Source of the DNA: Leptospira kemamanensis
GTDB lineage: Bacteria; Spirochaetota; Leptospiria; Leptospirales; Leptospiraceae
Direction: 5' to 3'
Assembly (NCBI RefSeq): GCF_004769665.1
Contig: NZ_RQGG01000013.1
Location: 248,001 to 312,000 of the forward strand
Length of the DNA: 64,000 nt
Shown here: in pieces, positions 55,338-64,000 of the stretch
How the letters are laid out: each line of letters opens with the position of its first letter
Position numbering within the stretch: position 1 is the first letter of the stretch
Notes under the pieces: generated by a model
Told to the model about the DNA's origin: nothing
The model's input: only the letters and a program-made list of their open reading frames with translations
The model's database searches: none
Translations under genes and position numbers: made by a program

Positions 55338-55763
55338 ATGAAGCTCCAAAGAATTGTATTTGTCTCCATTTTATCATTTTTCCTCCATCCGCTCCTTGCA
55401 GATACAGTGAAAGTCAAGGCCACCAAGGAAGTTTTAGAAAATGTAAAAACATCCTCTCCTACTGCCAATTTTGTTTTAGTGGAATCACAAGACGGCACCA
55501 AACAAGCGTTCAAGAAAAATGCCGTAGAAGTAACAACTCTTCCAGTCACTTGGGAACAAATGAAAGAGGAAGAAAAACCTGGTTTCTTTTCTTCTTTGTT
55601 TGCGTCGAAAGAAAAGAAAGAAGAAACAAAAACAGCTGAGTCGACTAGTGAAACCACGAGTGAGTCACCAAAAGAAGAAACAGAGAACAAAGGTTTTTTT
55701 GCGAAACGTTTGCCAGAGCTCACGATGGGGGGAATGGCCCTTCTTTGGATCCTACTTCCGTAA
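55338..55763 (+). CDS. Small exported protein, Glu/Lys/Thr-rich
   Basis: 141 residues with a signal peptide (1-21, ...FLHPLLADT), a short ordered part (to ~75), a low-complexity Glu/Lys/Ser/Thr stretch (~85-118) and a C-terminal hydrophobic end (GGMALLWILLP). GGAG lies seven bases before the ATG. A reading frame of equal length on the other strand is rejected because the plus-strand product has a sound signal peptide and ribosome-binding site. No family recognised. Confidence 0.6.
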   Translation: MKLQRIVFVSILSFFLHPLLADTVKVKATKEVLENVKTSSPTANFVLVESQDGTKQAFKKNAVEVTTLPVTWEQMKEEEKPGFFSSLFASKEKKEETKTAESTSETTSESPKEETENKGFFAKRLPELTMGGMALLWILLP

Positions 55764-55857
55764 TCGAAGTAGGAGTTTCCAATTCAAACTGCAAAACATC
55801 TCACTCGTTTCATTCTCTAAACGATTCAGGCGAAACAAAGAATCTAAAACAACCTTC

Positions 55858-57657
55858 CTATTCCCACTCAATGGTGCCAGGAGGTTTGTGTGTCAGATCA
55901 TACATCACAAGAGAGATCCCAGGCAGTGCCAAAAGTTCACTTGTGATCCTCGCTAATATATTCCGATTCATTTGGTAAAAATTCGCGGTCATTGCTTCCG
56001 TAGATTCTACAGGACGTAAAACCACTCCATAGGAATTTTCTCGTAAACCTACAGGCACAAGAACAACAGGCATTTGCCAAATCTCATTGTGGATCGACTC
56101 GTCATACAGAATTTGATTTACGATGGAATCTGCTTCTCTTAAAATATCAGCATGTTCTTTATCTAACGACAGTTTTGTGTAAAAAAACTGTTTTTCAAAA
56201 TGAGTGATTCCTGGGGCAAATACCACTCGATTGATTTCCTTTTTGGTATTGGTGATCTCAACAGACAATTGGTCGAGTTCCTTCCAATCAGAGGTAAAGT
56301 CACTGAGAACGGCGCAGTGGGCATAACTTCGTTGATCACCCTGAACACCGACCGACAAAATTGGTAAAATTTGAATTTCCGCTTTTGGAAATTTTTCCTT
56401 CCAAATTCCAAAATCAATGGAAGGTGGATTGGTTTTGGGACTTGCGATCATTCTGACCACGAGACCTGGGCCAGGGAACGGATGGCGTTCGATCCATCGT
56501 TCAGGAAGGCCTAGTTTTCTTCCTAAATCGCGAACTTCGTCTTTATAAAGATCCGCAATTGGTTCTACAATTTTTCCTTCACGGATGAGAGCCTCGATTT
56601 GAGGCACACGGTTGTGGTGGGTTTTGATTTTATGAGAATGTTTTGTTCCACCAGACTCAATTGTATCAGGATAAATGGTACCTTGTCCAAGTAACCAGTG
56701 TTCTGCGTCGAGTCCAAGGGAAGTGGTTGCTTTCCCTTGTGCTTCTAAAAATAGATCTCCAACGATCCTACGTTTTTTTTCTGGTTCAAATTCATTTTCT
56801 AAGTATTGATAAAAAACCTTACTTTCATCCCAAATGGTGAGATCAAATCCCACTTGGTGCAGGTTATCCATAAGATCTTTCACTTCATTTTTCCGCATAA
56901 ATCCAGTGTCCACAAGAAGGCCTTTGACACGGTCCTTGCCGAGGGCTTTTGCTAGTAGAAGATAGGCAACGGATGAATCCACTCCTCCAGACACGAGTAA
57001 AAATACATTTTTACCTGGAGGGACTTTTTTTTGTAGGGTTTGGATTTGTTCCTCTAAGAACTTTGAGATACTCCAAGTGCCAGATGCACCACATAACTCT
57101 ACAAAGTTTTTGAGTAAAATTTCGCCTTCTTCCGAATGTGTCACTTCTGGGTGGAATTGTATGCCAAAAAGTTTTTTGTAAGCATGAGAAACGAACGCAT
57201 AACGACAGTTGTCCGACTGAGCAATCACTTGAAACTCATTTGGCAATTTTACTACTTCGTCTCCGTGACTCATCCACACTTTTGTTTTGATGGATAATGA
57301 TTTTGATAATTCTGAATTGGGATTTTGAATTTCTAAAATGGCTGGTCCGTATTCTTTCGTGTGAGCAGATACGACTTCTCCACCTAAAGTTCGCATCATC
57401 AGTTGGTGCCCATAACAAATTCCGAGTACAGGAACGGATACTTCAAAAAATCCTTCCGGCAATTGAGGTGCACCTGTCTCATACACACTGCTTGGTCCAC
57501 CAGAAAGGATGATCCCAGCATACGATTTGTAAACAGACAAAGGTTCTTCGTTAGAAAGGATCTCGGTATAGGCTCCGAGTCTTCGAATCCGGGAAGCAAT
57601 GAGATGAGCATACTGGCCGCCGAAATCGACGACTGCGATTTTTTTATCACTTTTCAT
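55858..57657 (-). CDS. guaA: GMP synthase (glutamine-hydrolysing)
   Basis: Converts XMP to GMP. The N-terminal glutaminase has GICYGHQ and FHPEVTHSEEG; the ATP-pyrophosphatase has LVSGGVDSSVA. The end is TIEWE, as in the family. At 599 residues it is longer than the bacterial norm of ~525; the extra residues are in the C-terminal dimerisation part, as in eukaryotic-type GMP synthases. The ATG at 57657 (MKSDKKIAVVDFG) is chosen; an upstream in-frame ATG at 57699 would overlap the divergent queF start region. Confidence 0.95.
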   Translation of the reverse strand: MKSDKKIAVVDFGGQYAHLIASRIRRLGAYTEILSNEEPLSVYKSYAGIILSGGPSSVYETGAPQLPEGFFEVSVPVLGICYGHQLMMRTLGGEVVSAHTKEYGPAILEIQNPNSELSKSLSIKTKVWMSHGDEVVKLPNEFQVIAQSDNCRYAFVSHAYKKLFGIQFHPEVTHSEEGEILLKNFVELCGASGTWSISKFLEEQIQTLQKKVPPGKNVFLLVSGGVDSSVAYLLLAKALGKDRVKGLLVDTGFMRKNEVKDLMDNLHQVGFDLTIWDESKVFYQYLENEFEPEKKRRIVGDLFLEAQGKATTSLGLDAEHWLLGQGTIYPDTIESGGTKHSHKIKTHHNRVPQIEALIREGKIVEPIADLYKDEVRDLGRKLGLPERWIERHPFPGPGLVVRMIASPKTNPPSIDFGIWKEKFPKAEIQILPILSVGVQGDQRSYAHCAVLSDFTSDWKELDQLSVEITNTKKEINRVVFAPGITHFEKQFFYTKLSLDKEHADILREADSIVNQILYDESIHNEIWQMPVVLVPVGLRENSYGVVLRPVESTEAMTANFYQMNRNILARITSELLALPGISLVMYDLTHKPPGTIEWE

Positions 57658-57699
57658 GGGATGGTTCCAAAATATTTTTGCATATGACGGGGTAAACAA

Positions 57700-58101
57700 A
57701 TGTCGGAAAAAAAATCAGAATCTTCTTACGAGGACAAACAAGACCATATCCCGTCTTGGACCACCCCTCCCATCGAATGGTTTGCCAATGTTTACGCTGG
57801 CAGAGAATACAATATCGAATTTACGATCCCTGAATTTACCGCTGTCTGCCCCAAAACGGGTCTTCCTGACTTTGGAACCATTTTCATCGAATACATCCCT
57901 CGTGAAAAATGTGCCGAATTGAAATCTCTCAAGGAATACATGATGTCTTATAGAAATGTAGGTATTTTCCATGAAAATGTGGTGAACAAAATCCTAGAAG
58001 ATTTTGTGAAGGCCGTGGATCCCCTCTATGTCAAAGTGATTGGGGATTATAATGTGCGCGGTGGTGTAAAAACGGTTGTGAAACGAGAGTACAAAGCCTA
58101 A
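57700..58101 (+). CDS. queF: NADPH-dependent 7-cyano-7-deazaguanine reductase QueF
   Basis: Reduces preQ0 to preQ1 in queuosine synthesis. The catalytic Cys50 lies in FTAVCPKTGLPDF with Asp57, and the NADPH-site ELKSLKEYMMSYRN follows, as does the HENVVN stretch. At 133 residues it is the short, unimodular YkvM type. The ATG is 42 bases from the guaA start on the other strand. The SemiSWEET gene follows without a gap. Confidence 0.95.
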   Translation: MSEKKSESSYEDKQDHIPSWTTPPIEWFANVYAGREYNIEFTIPEFTAVCPKTGLPDFGTIFIEYIPREKCAELKSLKEYMMSYRNVGIFHENVVNKILEDFVKAVDPLYVKVIGDYNVRGGVKTVVKREYKA

Positions 58102-58359
58102 ATGGAAAACCTAATCGGATATGTGGCTGCTTTTTTAACCACAGTCTCTTTTTTGCCCCAAGTATTACGGGTCGTTCTCACCAAACAAACAAGAGATATC
58201 AGCCGCAATATGTACATCATGTTTTTTTTAGGTGTGGTTTTGTGGTTTGTGTATGGGATTTTAAAATCAGATTTTCCCATCATCCTGGCCAATGTTGTCA
58301 CTTTATTTTTTGTAACGATCATCCTATACTATAAACTCAACGAAGGGAAAGAAACATGA
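58102..58359 (+). CDS. SemiSWEET sugar transporter
   Basis: 85-residue, three-helix half-transporter that works as a dimer to move sugars across the inner membrane. The PQ motif is at Pro19-Gln20. Trp48 and Asn64 sit at the positions I recall as substrate-contacting in the L. biflexa SemiSWEET structure, to which this sequence seems very close. It is cotranscribed with queF before and ferredoxin after: its ATG follows the queF stop at once and its stop overlaps the next start by four bases. Confidence 0.94.
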   Translation: MENLIGYVAAFLTTVSFLPQVLRVVLTKQTRDISRNMYIMFFLGVVLWFVYGILKSDFPIILANVVTLFFVTIILYYKLNEGKET

Positions 58360-58574
58360 GAAAGGCTTATGTAGATAAAGACAATTGTACTTCCTGTAAC
58401 CAATGCGCAGATAATTTACCTAAGTATTTTATGATGGATGAAGATGATTTATCCCAAACTCATATCGGTGGATCGGCCATCAATGATGCGGAGATCCCTG
58501 AGGAAGATGCAAAAAAAGTGCAAAAAGAAATGGATGAATGCCCAGGGGAATGTATCCACTGGAAAAAACACTAA
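58356..58574 (+). CDS. Small 4Fe-4S ferredoxin
   Basis: 72 residues with Cys11-x2-Cys14-x2-Cys17 and Cys62-Pro near the end, the ligand set of a single 4Fe-4S cluster; Cys66 is extra. The middle is acidic (DEDDLSQTH...IPEEDAKK). It carries electrons in the cytoplasm; the partner is unknown. It overlaps the SemiSWEET gene by four bases, so it is translated from the same message. Confidence 0.88.
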   Translation: MRKAYVDKDNCTSCNQCADNLPKYFMMDEDDLSQTHIGGSAINDAEIPEEDAKKVQKEMDECPGECIHWKKH

Positions 58575-58597
58575 ACCATCCTCATTCGTTTTTGAGA

Positions 58598-60055
58598 TTA
58601 TTTTTCAGATTGTTGTTTGATGCCTAGTAAATCCAAAACGATTCCAAAAACATCTTTGACTGAGTGAAACGAATGCGATTTACCTCTTGGGTCATAAACA
58701 AACCCAATGGTTTTCATTTCTGAATTTTGATTCCAATACCCATGTCCATGGATTTTGGAATTGGATTTTTGGTAAACTTCCCCTTTTCTCGTTCCACTAA
58801 AAAACAAGGTTTCTTTGGTGCGTAATAGTCCAAGGGCATTCGGGTGGATTTTCAAAGGGTCAAAAGATTCTTTCCCGTTTTGCTTTAACGGAGAAGAAGT
58901 ATCTTCCCCGAAGAGCTGTTTATCGAACGAAATCCATTCGGCACCAGGACATTTTGTTTCGATTTCAGTTCCGATGGTTTGGATTTCTTCTTTGGTTACT
59001 TTTAGGTTCGCTCCAGGGAGTAAGATGGCAGTGCCACCCGAACTTTTAAAAGTCAATTGGTAAGTTCCCAAATCGTCTTCAATCAAACCTCTTTGTTTTA
59101 ATACCACATTCGGTGCACAGATGACTTCTGCCGAATGGAACCCATGATCGGAAACAATGACAACCCCAGGGCCATTTTTTGTAAACGCTCCAACACTTGT
59201 CAAAAAGGTATGAATTGATTTGTCAATTTCTACTAATCTTGCGAGCGCTTTCTCGGAACCTGGACCATACCCATGGTGCATCGTATCCAAATCCGTAGTA
59301 TAAACAAAAAGTAAATTTGGTTTTTTCGTTTGGAAGAGCCAAGTGGCAGTTTTTAACTTCACTTCATCTTTTGCCACATCGTTTAACGGAAATCCAACGG
59401 CAACTTCCGCTTCTTTATGTAAGCCATTGGAAGAAATGACACGGAGAAGTTTGTCATCTTCGGGAATTTTTTTTCGCCAATACTGAGGTAAATTCCAATC
59501 TATATTTGCACCCACGGTCACTGGCCAAAACACATTGGCAGTGGATTTTTTCTTTTTTTTGGCAATGTCCCAAAGTGTGGGAACAGAGATGTCTTCTGCA
59601 TACCACATCCAACCACCATCATTCTTTTCAAAAGGATCCGAGAGGGTATTATTATAAATTCCGTGTTCGCCTGGGTCTTTTCCCGTCACCATGGATGTAT
59701 GAGCGGGATAGGTGACGGAAGGATTTACCGTTTCAATTTCAGTAACCCCATATTTGCGAAAGAGTTCCGCTAAGTGAGGAAAGTAAACATGGTATTTTGG
59801 ATCGGACCAATAGTAGGCGGGGAAACCATCTAGGGAGAGTACAATCGTTTGGCGAAGAGGACGAGAATCTTTGGCAAACGATTTCGCTTTGTGTTTGTTT
59901 AGAGACTTGGATTCCGAAGTGGATTTCGTTTTTTCCTTCGGATTTGCCTCTATTTTACTTTCGCAAATGAGGAAAATCGAAATGAAGAACCAAAAAAACA
60001 AACGGGAGAGATTTCTAAAAAGACTAAAACTCTCCAAACACTTATTTTTTCGCAT
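58598..60055 (-). CDS. Type I phosphodiesterase/nucleotide pyrophosphatase family protein
   Basis: Exported enzyme of the alkaline phosphatase superfamily (ENPP-like). A hydrophobic segment lies at about residues 16-30. Metal-site pattern: LSLDGFPAYYW (Asp), then TVNPSVTYPAHTSMVTGKDPGEHGI with the Thr/Ser nucleophile region, DLDTMHHGYG and VSDHGFHSAE. Length 485 fits. The substrate is unclear; nucleotides or phosphodiester lipids are both known in the family. The ATG at 60055 has no clear Shine-Dalgarno and lies 21 bases past the fliM stop. Confidence 0.87.
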   Translation of the reverse strand: MRKNKCLESFSLFRNLSRLFFWFFISIFLICESKIEANPKEKTKSTSESKSLNKHKAKSFAKDSRPLRQTIVLSLDGFPAYYWSDPKYHVYFPHLAELFRKYGVTEIETVNPSVTYPAHTSMVTGKDPGEHGIYNNTLSDPFEKNDGGWMWYAEDISVPTLWDIAKKKKKSTANVFWPVTVGANIDWNLPQYWRKKIPEDDKLLRVISSNGLHKEAEVAVGFPLNDVAKDEVKLKTATWLFQTKKPNLLFVYTTDLDTMHHGYGPGSEKALARLVEIDKSIHTFLTSVGAFTKNGPGVVIVSDHGFHSAEVICAPNVVLKQRGLIEDDLGTYQLTFKSSGGTAILLPGANLKVTKEEIQTIGTEIETKCPGAEWISFDKQLFGEDTSSPLKQNGKESFDPLKIHPNALGLLRTKETLFFSGTRKGEVYQKSNSKIHGHGYWNQNSEMKTIGFVYDPRGKSHSFHSVKDVFGIVLDLLGIKQQSEK

Positions 60056-60076
60056 TACGATCGTTTAGCGAATGAA

Positions 60077-61102
60077 CTAATATTCTTGTTCCGAACGAGT
60101 AGATCCAAGTAGTTCGTCTGGGATGTCTTCAATGCTATCTCCAATTTGGATGGCAAGACGGTTTCCGACACGTCCCGGTGTGGCCTTAAACTTACTACGA
60201 TCTCCCACTTTCACCATCAAATCTGTTTTGATCGGTGTGTTTTCTAATTTGATCACATCACCTACATGAAGGTTCATAAGATCATTTAAGGAAATGTCCA
60301 CACTTCCAACTTCAGAAATGAGAGGGATTTTGACTTGGTCGAGTCGCTCTTGGATGACAGCGCGGTTTTCATCCACTTCCCCTTTTCGAATCGAGGAATA
60401 CCAGTACTGCGCTGAAAGTTTATTGATGATTGGTTCAATAGTAATGTAAGGAATACAAAGGTTTGTCATCCCTTCCACTTCCCCTACTTTTGTTTCGAGG
60501 GTAATTAATACCACCATGTCATTAGGAGGAACTACTTGTGCAAACTGTGGGTTCGTTTCAATGTTACCAAGTCTTGGGCGTAAATCAATCACCGTGGACC
60601 AGGATTCCCGTAAGTTTCCAAGGATCCTCACGATAATCCCTTCCATTACCGACAACTCGATATCCGAAAGTTCTCGATTCACTTTGGATGATTCACCTTT
60701 ACCACCAAACAAACGATCGATGATCGTGAAGGAAATGGATGGGTCAATTTCTAAAATGGCAGATCCTCGCAGTGGGTCCATATTGATCACAGCAAGAGTG
60801 GTAGGATTCGGAATGGAACGAATGAATTCCTCGTATGTTAACTGATCCACTGAAGCCACGTGCACCACAACCAGGGCACGTAACTGTGCCGAAAGACCAG
60901 TGGTTGCCAAACGAGCAAAGGTCTCGTGCATCATCTGGAGTGTACGAATTTGGTCTTTTGAAAATTTATCTGGTCGTTTGAAGTCGTAAATTTTGACTTT
61001 TTTTTGTTCCCCTACGGATGAGTATTCATCCTCAGAAACTTCTCCCGAGGAGATGGCATTTAACAGGGCATCAATTTCGTCTTGGGAAAGGATTTCCGTC
61101 AT
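60077..61102 (-). CDS. fliM: Flagellar motor switch protein FliM
   Basis: C-ring protein that binds CheY-P and sets rotation direction. The N-terminal CheY-binding peptide LSQDEIDALLNAI (4-16) is intact. The middle CheC-like domain has GSAILEIDPSISFTIIDRLFGG. The C-terminal FliN-like domain (~255-325) has LNDLMNLHVGDVIKL. Length 341 is normal. Overlaps the upstream hypothetical gene by four bases. Confidence 0.97.
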   Translation of the reverse strand: MTEILSQDEIDALLNAISSGEVSEDEYSSVGEQKKVKIYDFKRPDKFSKDQIRTLQMMHETFARLATTGLSAQLRALVVVHVASVDQLTYEEFIRSIPNPTTLAVINMDPLRGSAILEIDPSISFTIIDRLFGGKGESSKVNRELSDIELSVMEGIIVRILGNLRESWSTVIDLRPRLGNIETNPQFAQVVPPNDMVVLITLETKVGEVEGMTNLCIPYITIEPIINKLSAQYWYSSIRKGEVDENRAVIQERLDQVKIPLISEVGSVDISLNDLMNLHVGDVIKLENTPIKTDLMVKVGDRSKFKATPGRVGNRLAIQIGDSIEDIPDELLGSTRSEQEY

Positions 61103-62085
61103 TTTTTTACCTTTACGAGTAAGTTTTTAATCTGCCAAAATCCAACACGGCTTCCTTCTTCTTGTCGCAAGGTGTATATATATTCGTACCTTGTTTTGAA
61201 CCGACCCATCATTCTTTCCACATACACTTGCACACGAGCATCCCGTTTAGAAGGGTAATCCACACTCATCACTTTAAAGTATTTTAAAACACCAGACGGA
61301 GACTCCGTCAAATATTCTTTAAAGTCTTCAATGATGGTTTCCCTCTCCCCAACACTCGCTTCCGCGTAAGCACTGCTATAACGATCATATGCTAAGATAT
61401 ATTCTGAAAAATCGATCCATTTAAAATGGTATTCCCACCTTTTTTTCATTTCCGCCCCAAGGAATAAAAAGATGATTTCTTCGGGAGAAAGGCCACCATT
61501 TTCCGTGATTTGGCGTGAAGCAGAATCCTTTCTCACTTGTTTGGAATTTTGAAACAAAAATCCAACAGTGTTTTGAGATCTTAAAAAAGCTGACTTATCT
61601 TCTGTATAATTGGGGTAAAAGTAACCCGTAATGTAAAATTTTTGGTCTGGCAAAAACTGATAGTACTCATCCAAATAAATGGTTTTGGAAAAAGATTCAT
61701 TTCGATGTAGGCTTACTTCTTTATTTTCATCACCCACCAAATTCACAATCGTTGTGCGGCGTTTGAGAATCGGATCGGGGAAATCAGGATCTTCCATCGG
61801 TGTGAGGATCCGGTCATTCTCATCTTTTACGATGATTTGGAAGGAATAACGAAAGTCAAACGAAGGGAAAATGCGAACCACTTCTTTGCCTGTATTGGTG
61901 ACAGTAAACGTAAGAGGAATTCTTTCTCCCGCTTCATAACTACGTTTGGTTAAACTCAAGCTAATTTTGGACTGCAGAGCGACAAAATTATCTACCCTCT
62001 CCCCACGTGCATCTCGGTCAGGAAAGGCAAACAGGGTATTTGTGACAAACATTCCCAAAAGTATGTAAGATGGAAGGAGACGCAT
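61099..62085 (-). CDS. Hypothetical exported protein, 328 aa
   Basis: Signal peptide (1-20, ...NTLFAFPD). The first half has an immunoglobulin-like pattern (SYEAGERIPLTFTVTNTGKEVVRIF) similar to BsuPI-type or intracellular-protease-inhibitor folds; the second half (from ~195) is mixed and contains a NTF2-like stretch (ILAYDRYSSAYAEASVGERE...YPSKRDARVQVYVERM). No family assigned. It overlaps fliM by four bases, so it may be periplasmic support for the flagellum, which is only inference. Confidence 0.65.
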   Translation of the reverse strand: MRLLPSYILLGMFVTNTLFAFPDRDARGERVDNFVALQSKISLSLTKRSYEAGERIPLTFTVTNTGKEVVRIFPSFDFRYSFQIIVKDENDRILTPMEDPDFPDPILKRRTTIVNLVGDENKEVSLHRNESFSKTIYLDEYYQFLPDQKFYITGYFYPNYTEDKSAFLRSQNTVGFLFQNSKQVRKDSASRQITENGGLSPEEIIFLFLGAEMKKRWEYHFKWIDFSEYILAYDRYSSAYAEASVGERETIIEDFKEYLTESPSGVLKYFKVMSVDYPSKRDARVQVYVERMMGRFKTRYEYIYTLRQEEGSRVGFWQIKNLLVKVKK

Positions 62086-62097
62086 TCTCTATTCAAT

Positions 62098-62114
62098 TTC
62101 GGCAAAGAGCCGAA
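62098..62114. other. Inverted repeat in the gap upstream of the 61099 gene
   Basis: TTCGGC-AAAGA-GCCGAA on the plus strand, six base pairs, located 12 bases before the ATG of the exported-protein gene on the minus strand. No T-run follows. It could reduce read-through from the 62161 gene or fold in the leader of the next gene. Confidence 0.35.
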
Positions 62115-62160
62115 TTTCCGACAGAAAAATTAAGAGAATTTCAAGGCTGAAAACAGCGAG

Positions 62161-62760
62161 TTAACTGGTTCCGAGTTTCGCTTCGTCAAGGATATAGTCG
62201 GCAATTCGTATGAGGCGCGTCATCACGGAACTGAGTTTTTTGTATTGGTAATAGTTTTCCCTTTGTTTGTCCAAATGGGGCTCAATGAGAGCAACAGTCT
62301 TAGAAGCAAGTTTCAGGTTTTTGAGTTCGTTGTCAGTGACACCGTAAAGATTTGCTTCGGACACAAAACGATTCAGTTCTTTCACCAAACTTTCATCCGT
62401 CAAATCTTGGATTTCAAAGACCTTTTCGATTTTTAAAATGAAATCGGTCAAAGTTCGTTTGATTTTTGCTTCTTCTTCCGTTGGTCTTTTTTTAGAAGTG
62501 ATTTGATTTAAGGATTCATAACGATTCAAAGCAGTTTCATACAATTGGTTCATTTTTGATTTTTGACCCAAAATAAAACTGATAAAACTAAGAATTCCCA
62601 CAAAGGTATCGGGGTATCGATTGATCCCACCAATTTCATCTAAGGCATTCGCAAAGGCTTCCTCATTATGAGGAACATTCATAATAAATCGTAACACAGG
62701 TTCTACGGAAGAACCTGATGTGTATTTTTGTATGACCTCTATGCCTTCTAAGTAGTTCAT
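62161..62760 (-). CDS. Hypothetical protein, 199 aa, helical
   Basis: I do not recognise it. The sequence is largely alpha-helical with heptad-like Leu/Ile spacing (residues 85-185) and no signal peptide. It shares a four-base overlap with the cyclophilin gene upstream, so both come from one message. A 75-bp gap with an inverted repeat separates it from the next gene downstream. Confidence 0.6.
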   Translation of the reverse strand: MNYLEGIEVIQKYTSGSSVEPVLRFIMNVPHNEEAFANALDEIGGINRYPDTFVGILSFISFILGQKSKMNQLYETALNRYESLNQITSKKRPTEEEAKIKRTLTDFILKIEKVFEIQDLTDESLVKELNRFVSEANLYGVTDNELKNLKLASKTVALIEPHLDKQRENYYQYKKLSSVMTRLIRIADYILDEAKLGTS

Positions 62761-63638
62761 TGTCGTTTGTCTAAAATGAGAACCTTACGGATCGTGGTTT
62801 GTAAATTACCCTTGTCGATGATTCGGTCAAGTACATCATATCCAGTGATCAAAAATCCAAACACGGTATGAAGTCCATTGAGATGTGGTGTGTCCACTTG
62901 GTTGATGAAAAATTGAGATCCATTGGTATTCGGACCTGCATTTGCCATGGCAAGTGCCCCACGAGTTGCTTTTTTACTAGGTAACACTTCGTTAAAACGA
63001 TATCCCACTCGGTAAAGGACTTCCAAAACAGGAAGTTCCATTGCTTCGTGGTAGGCTTTTTCTACTTCAGTTCTTTTTTCTTCGAATTCTTGTCGAGATT
63101 TGATATTAAACTCAGCTAAAACTGCTCTTTGCAATTGGGCTTGGTATTCAGGTGCGTCTTTTACTTTCAGTTTGTCTAGGCCTAGAGCCTTTCCATTAAT
63201 TTCATCTTCGAATTGGAATCCAGGTCCACCTGTTCCGTCCCCTCTAGGACATCCCCCTTGGGCCATAAAATTTTCGATCACACGATGGAATTTTAAACCA
63301 TCGTAAAACGGGCGTCGTTCGGAACCTTTTTCGGAACGAAACTCCTTTTCCCCTTGAGCCAAATCGATAAAATTTTGGACGGTCTTTGGTGCTGCCTCGT
63401 CATACAATTCTACAATCAAGTCTCCTTGCGTGGTTTGGATGAGGGCATAAATCGCAGGTTTATCTGGCAGTTTAACGGAGGTTTGGTCAGCACGTTTCAC
63501 CAATACCTTTGTTGGCGCATAGGTGGTTGGTTCGTACGTAATTTTTTTAAAGGTTTGGTCACTACAAAACGCAGTTTGGCTAAAGATCAGTAAGGATAAA
63601 ACAATTGTTTTGAATGGGAAAATGGAAAATGGTTTCAT
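62757..63638 (-). CDS. Cyclophilin-type peptidyl-prolyl isomerase
   Basis: Exported cyclophilin. The signal segment ends near FSQTAFC (possible lipobox). The domain has VELYDEAAPKTVQNFI, KFHRVIENFMAQGGCPRGDGTGGPG, and ALAMANAGPNTNGSQFFI with HLNGLHTVFGFLITG. An insert of about 75 residues (ALGLDKLKVKDAPEYQ...) lies between the catalytic motif and the ANAGPNT motif, unlike single-domain E. coli forms. Catalytic Arg in FHRV is present. It follows argH by two bases. Confidence 0.92.
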   Translation of the reverse strand: MKPFSIFPFKTIVLSLLIFSQTAFCSDQTFKKITYEPTTYAPTKVLVKRADQTSVKLPDKPAIYALIQTTQGDLIVELYDEAAPKTVQNFIDLAQGEKEFRSEKGSERRPFYDGLKFHRVIENFMAQGGCPRGDGTGGPGFQFEDEINGKALGLDKLKVKDAPEYQAQLQRAVLAEFNIKSRQEFEEKRTEVEKAYHEAMELPVLEVLYRVGYRFNEVLPSKKATRGALAMANAGPNTNGSQFFINQVDTPHLNGLHTVFGFLITGYDVLDRIIDKGNLQTTIRKVLILDKRQ

Positions 63639-63640
63639 GT

Positions 63641-64000
63641 TTATTTTTTACCTTTGGATTCTAAAGATTTTAATTTTTTGGTCAATTCGTTTAACTTGGC
63701 TTTCGCCTTTTTGATTTGTTCTTTTTGGCGAGAAAGAGACGTTCCGCCATATACATCTTTTTTGTCACAAGAAGTTTCGAGAGAAATTGCTGCCTCATAT
63801 CCAGGATCAGTAAGGACTGCATGGATTTGTCCCCTTTCCCCACTTGGAATCGTAAACAGGTCATACCCTTTGACAGAACAATGTTTTACAAGTTCCCCTA
63901 CAATTTCATGCGCGGATCGGAACGGAATTCCTTTCGCACTCACAAGCCAATCCGCAAGGTCTGTGGCCGTAGAAAATCCATTTCGCAGACTCTTTGTCGC
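63641..64000 (-). CDS. argH: Argininosuccinate lyase, C-terminal part (5' end beyond window)
   Basis: The last ~119 residues are visible and the frame runs off the right edge at 64000. The family phrase [28 protein letters not shown] is complete, which is diagnostic for the C-terminal region of ArgH. The following part (...[21 protein letters not shown]) is the usual helical end. The enzyme splits argininosuccinate into arginine and fumarate. Confidence 0.92.
   Translation of the reverse strand, partial: ATKSLRNGFSTATDLADWLVSAKGIPFRSAHEIVGELVKHCSVKGYDLFTIPSGERGQIHAVLTDPGYEAAISLETSCDKKDVYGGTSLSRQKEQIKKAKAKLNELTKKLKSLESKGKK

Noticed and set aside
55298..55723. Minus-strand open frame of 141 codons opposite the small exported protein
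   Set aside because: The plus-strand frame has a signal peptide and a good ribosome-binding site; the minus frame is Ser/Phe/Val-rich, the usual look of an antisense of a Lys/Glu-rich gene.

Overview
The window comes from a spirochaete of the genus Leptospira, most likely the saprophytic L. biflexa clade. The gene content is that of a diderm with LPS (lptA/B/C, kdsA, gmhA, both halves of HldE, bamA, O-antigen ligase) and with endoflagella (fliM, a small FlhB-like protein). A SemiSWEET gene at 58102 carries the residues described for the structurally studied L. biflexa protein; that species link rests on my memory of that protein, not on a search. Nearly all genes lie on the minus strand in tightly packed, often overlapping runs. 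There is no prophage, insertion sequence, CRISPR array or resistance island.

Layout. 1-2220: end of a type II secretion locus (gspC), a LysM/M23 peptidase and a small lipoprotein. 2317-3762 (+): ComM-type ATPase. 3763-7452: small unknown gene, yraN, a degenerate HD-GYP protein, a FlhB-C-like/YlqG-like pair and rnhB. 7452-10266: rplS-trmD-rimM-khpA-rpsP-rpe. The stretch from rpsP to the FlhB-like gene mirrors the Bacillus order rpsP-ylqC-rimM-trmD-rplS-rnhB-ylqG-ylqH. 10268-15034: PASTA protein, fmt, priA and a protein resembling uracil-DNA glycosylases.

15036-25964 joins regulation to envelope building: an NtrY/NtrX-like two-component pair, HPr, HPr kinase, RpoN, then lptB-lptA-lptC, kdsA and pyrG. 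26028-27532 holds the two enzymes of ADP-heptose synthesis. 27587-34360 has a LON-domain protein, an acyl-CoA synthetase, a TlpA-like thioredoxin, a glycosyltransferase, an inositol-phosphatase family enzyme and unknowns. 34380-42285: a UvrD/PcrA helicase, bamA, an ExbD/ExbB pair and recN, the last preceded by a perfect 8+8 palindrome.

42416-44116 (+) is a cyclic-nucleotide-binding/patatin protein. 44119-47529: a cysteine-synthase-like protein, an FKBP isomerase, leuD and leuC; the leuC Shine-Dalgarno can be buried in a hairpin. 47608-52793: lipoprotein, FHA protein, lone ABC ATPase, gmhA, an unknown and a WaaE-like glycosyltransferase, divergent from an O-antigen ligase (+). A hairpin-rich block of about 290 bp follows, next to tRNA-Leu and tRNA-Cys. 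The end holds guaA divergent from queF-SemiSWEET-ferredoxin, a phosphodiesterase family protein, fliM, two unknowns, a cyclophilin and the 3' part of argH.

Most of the window is housekeeping. The unusual points are local: conserved-family proteins with key motifs missing (HD-GYP, NtrX, PriA, cysteine synthase), an rnhB without an ordinary start codon behind a terminator hairpin, a candidate SOS-type operator at recN, the leuC leader hairpin and the tRNA-linked hairpin repeats.
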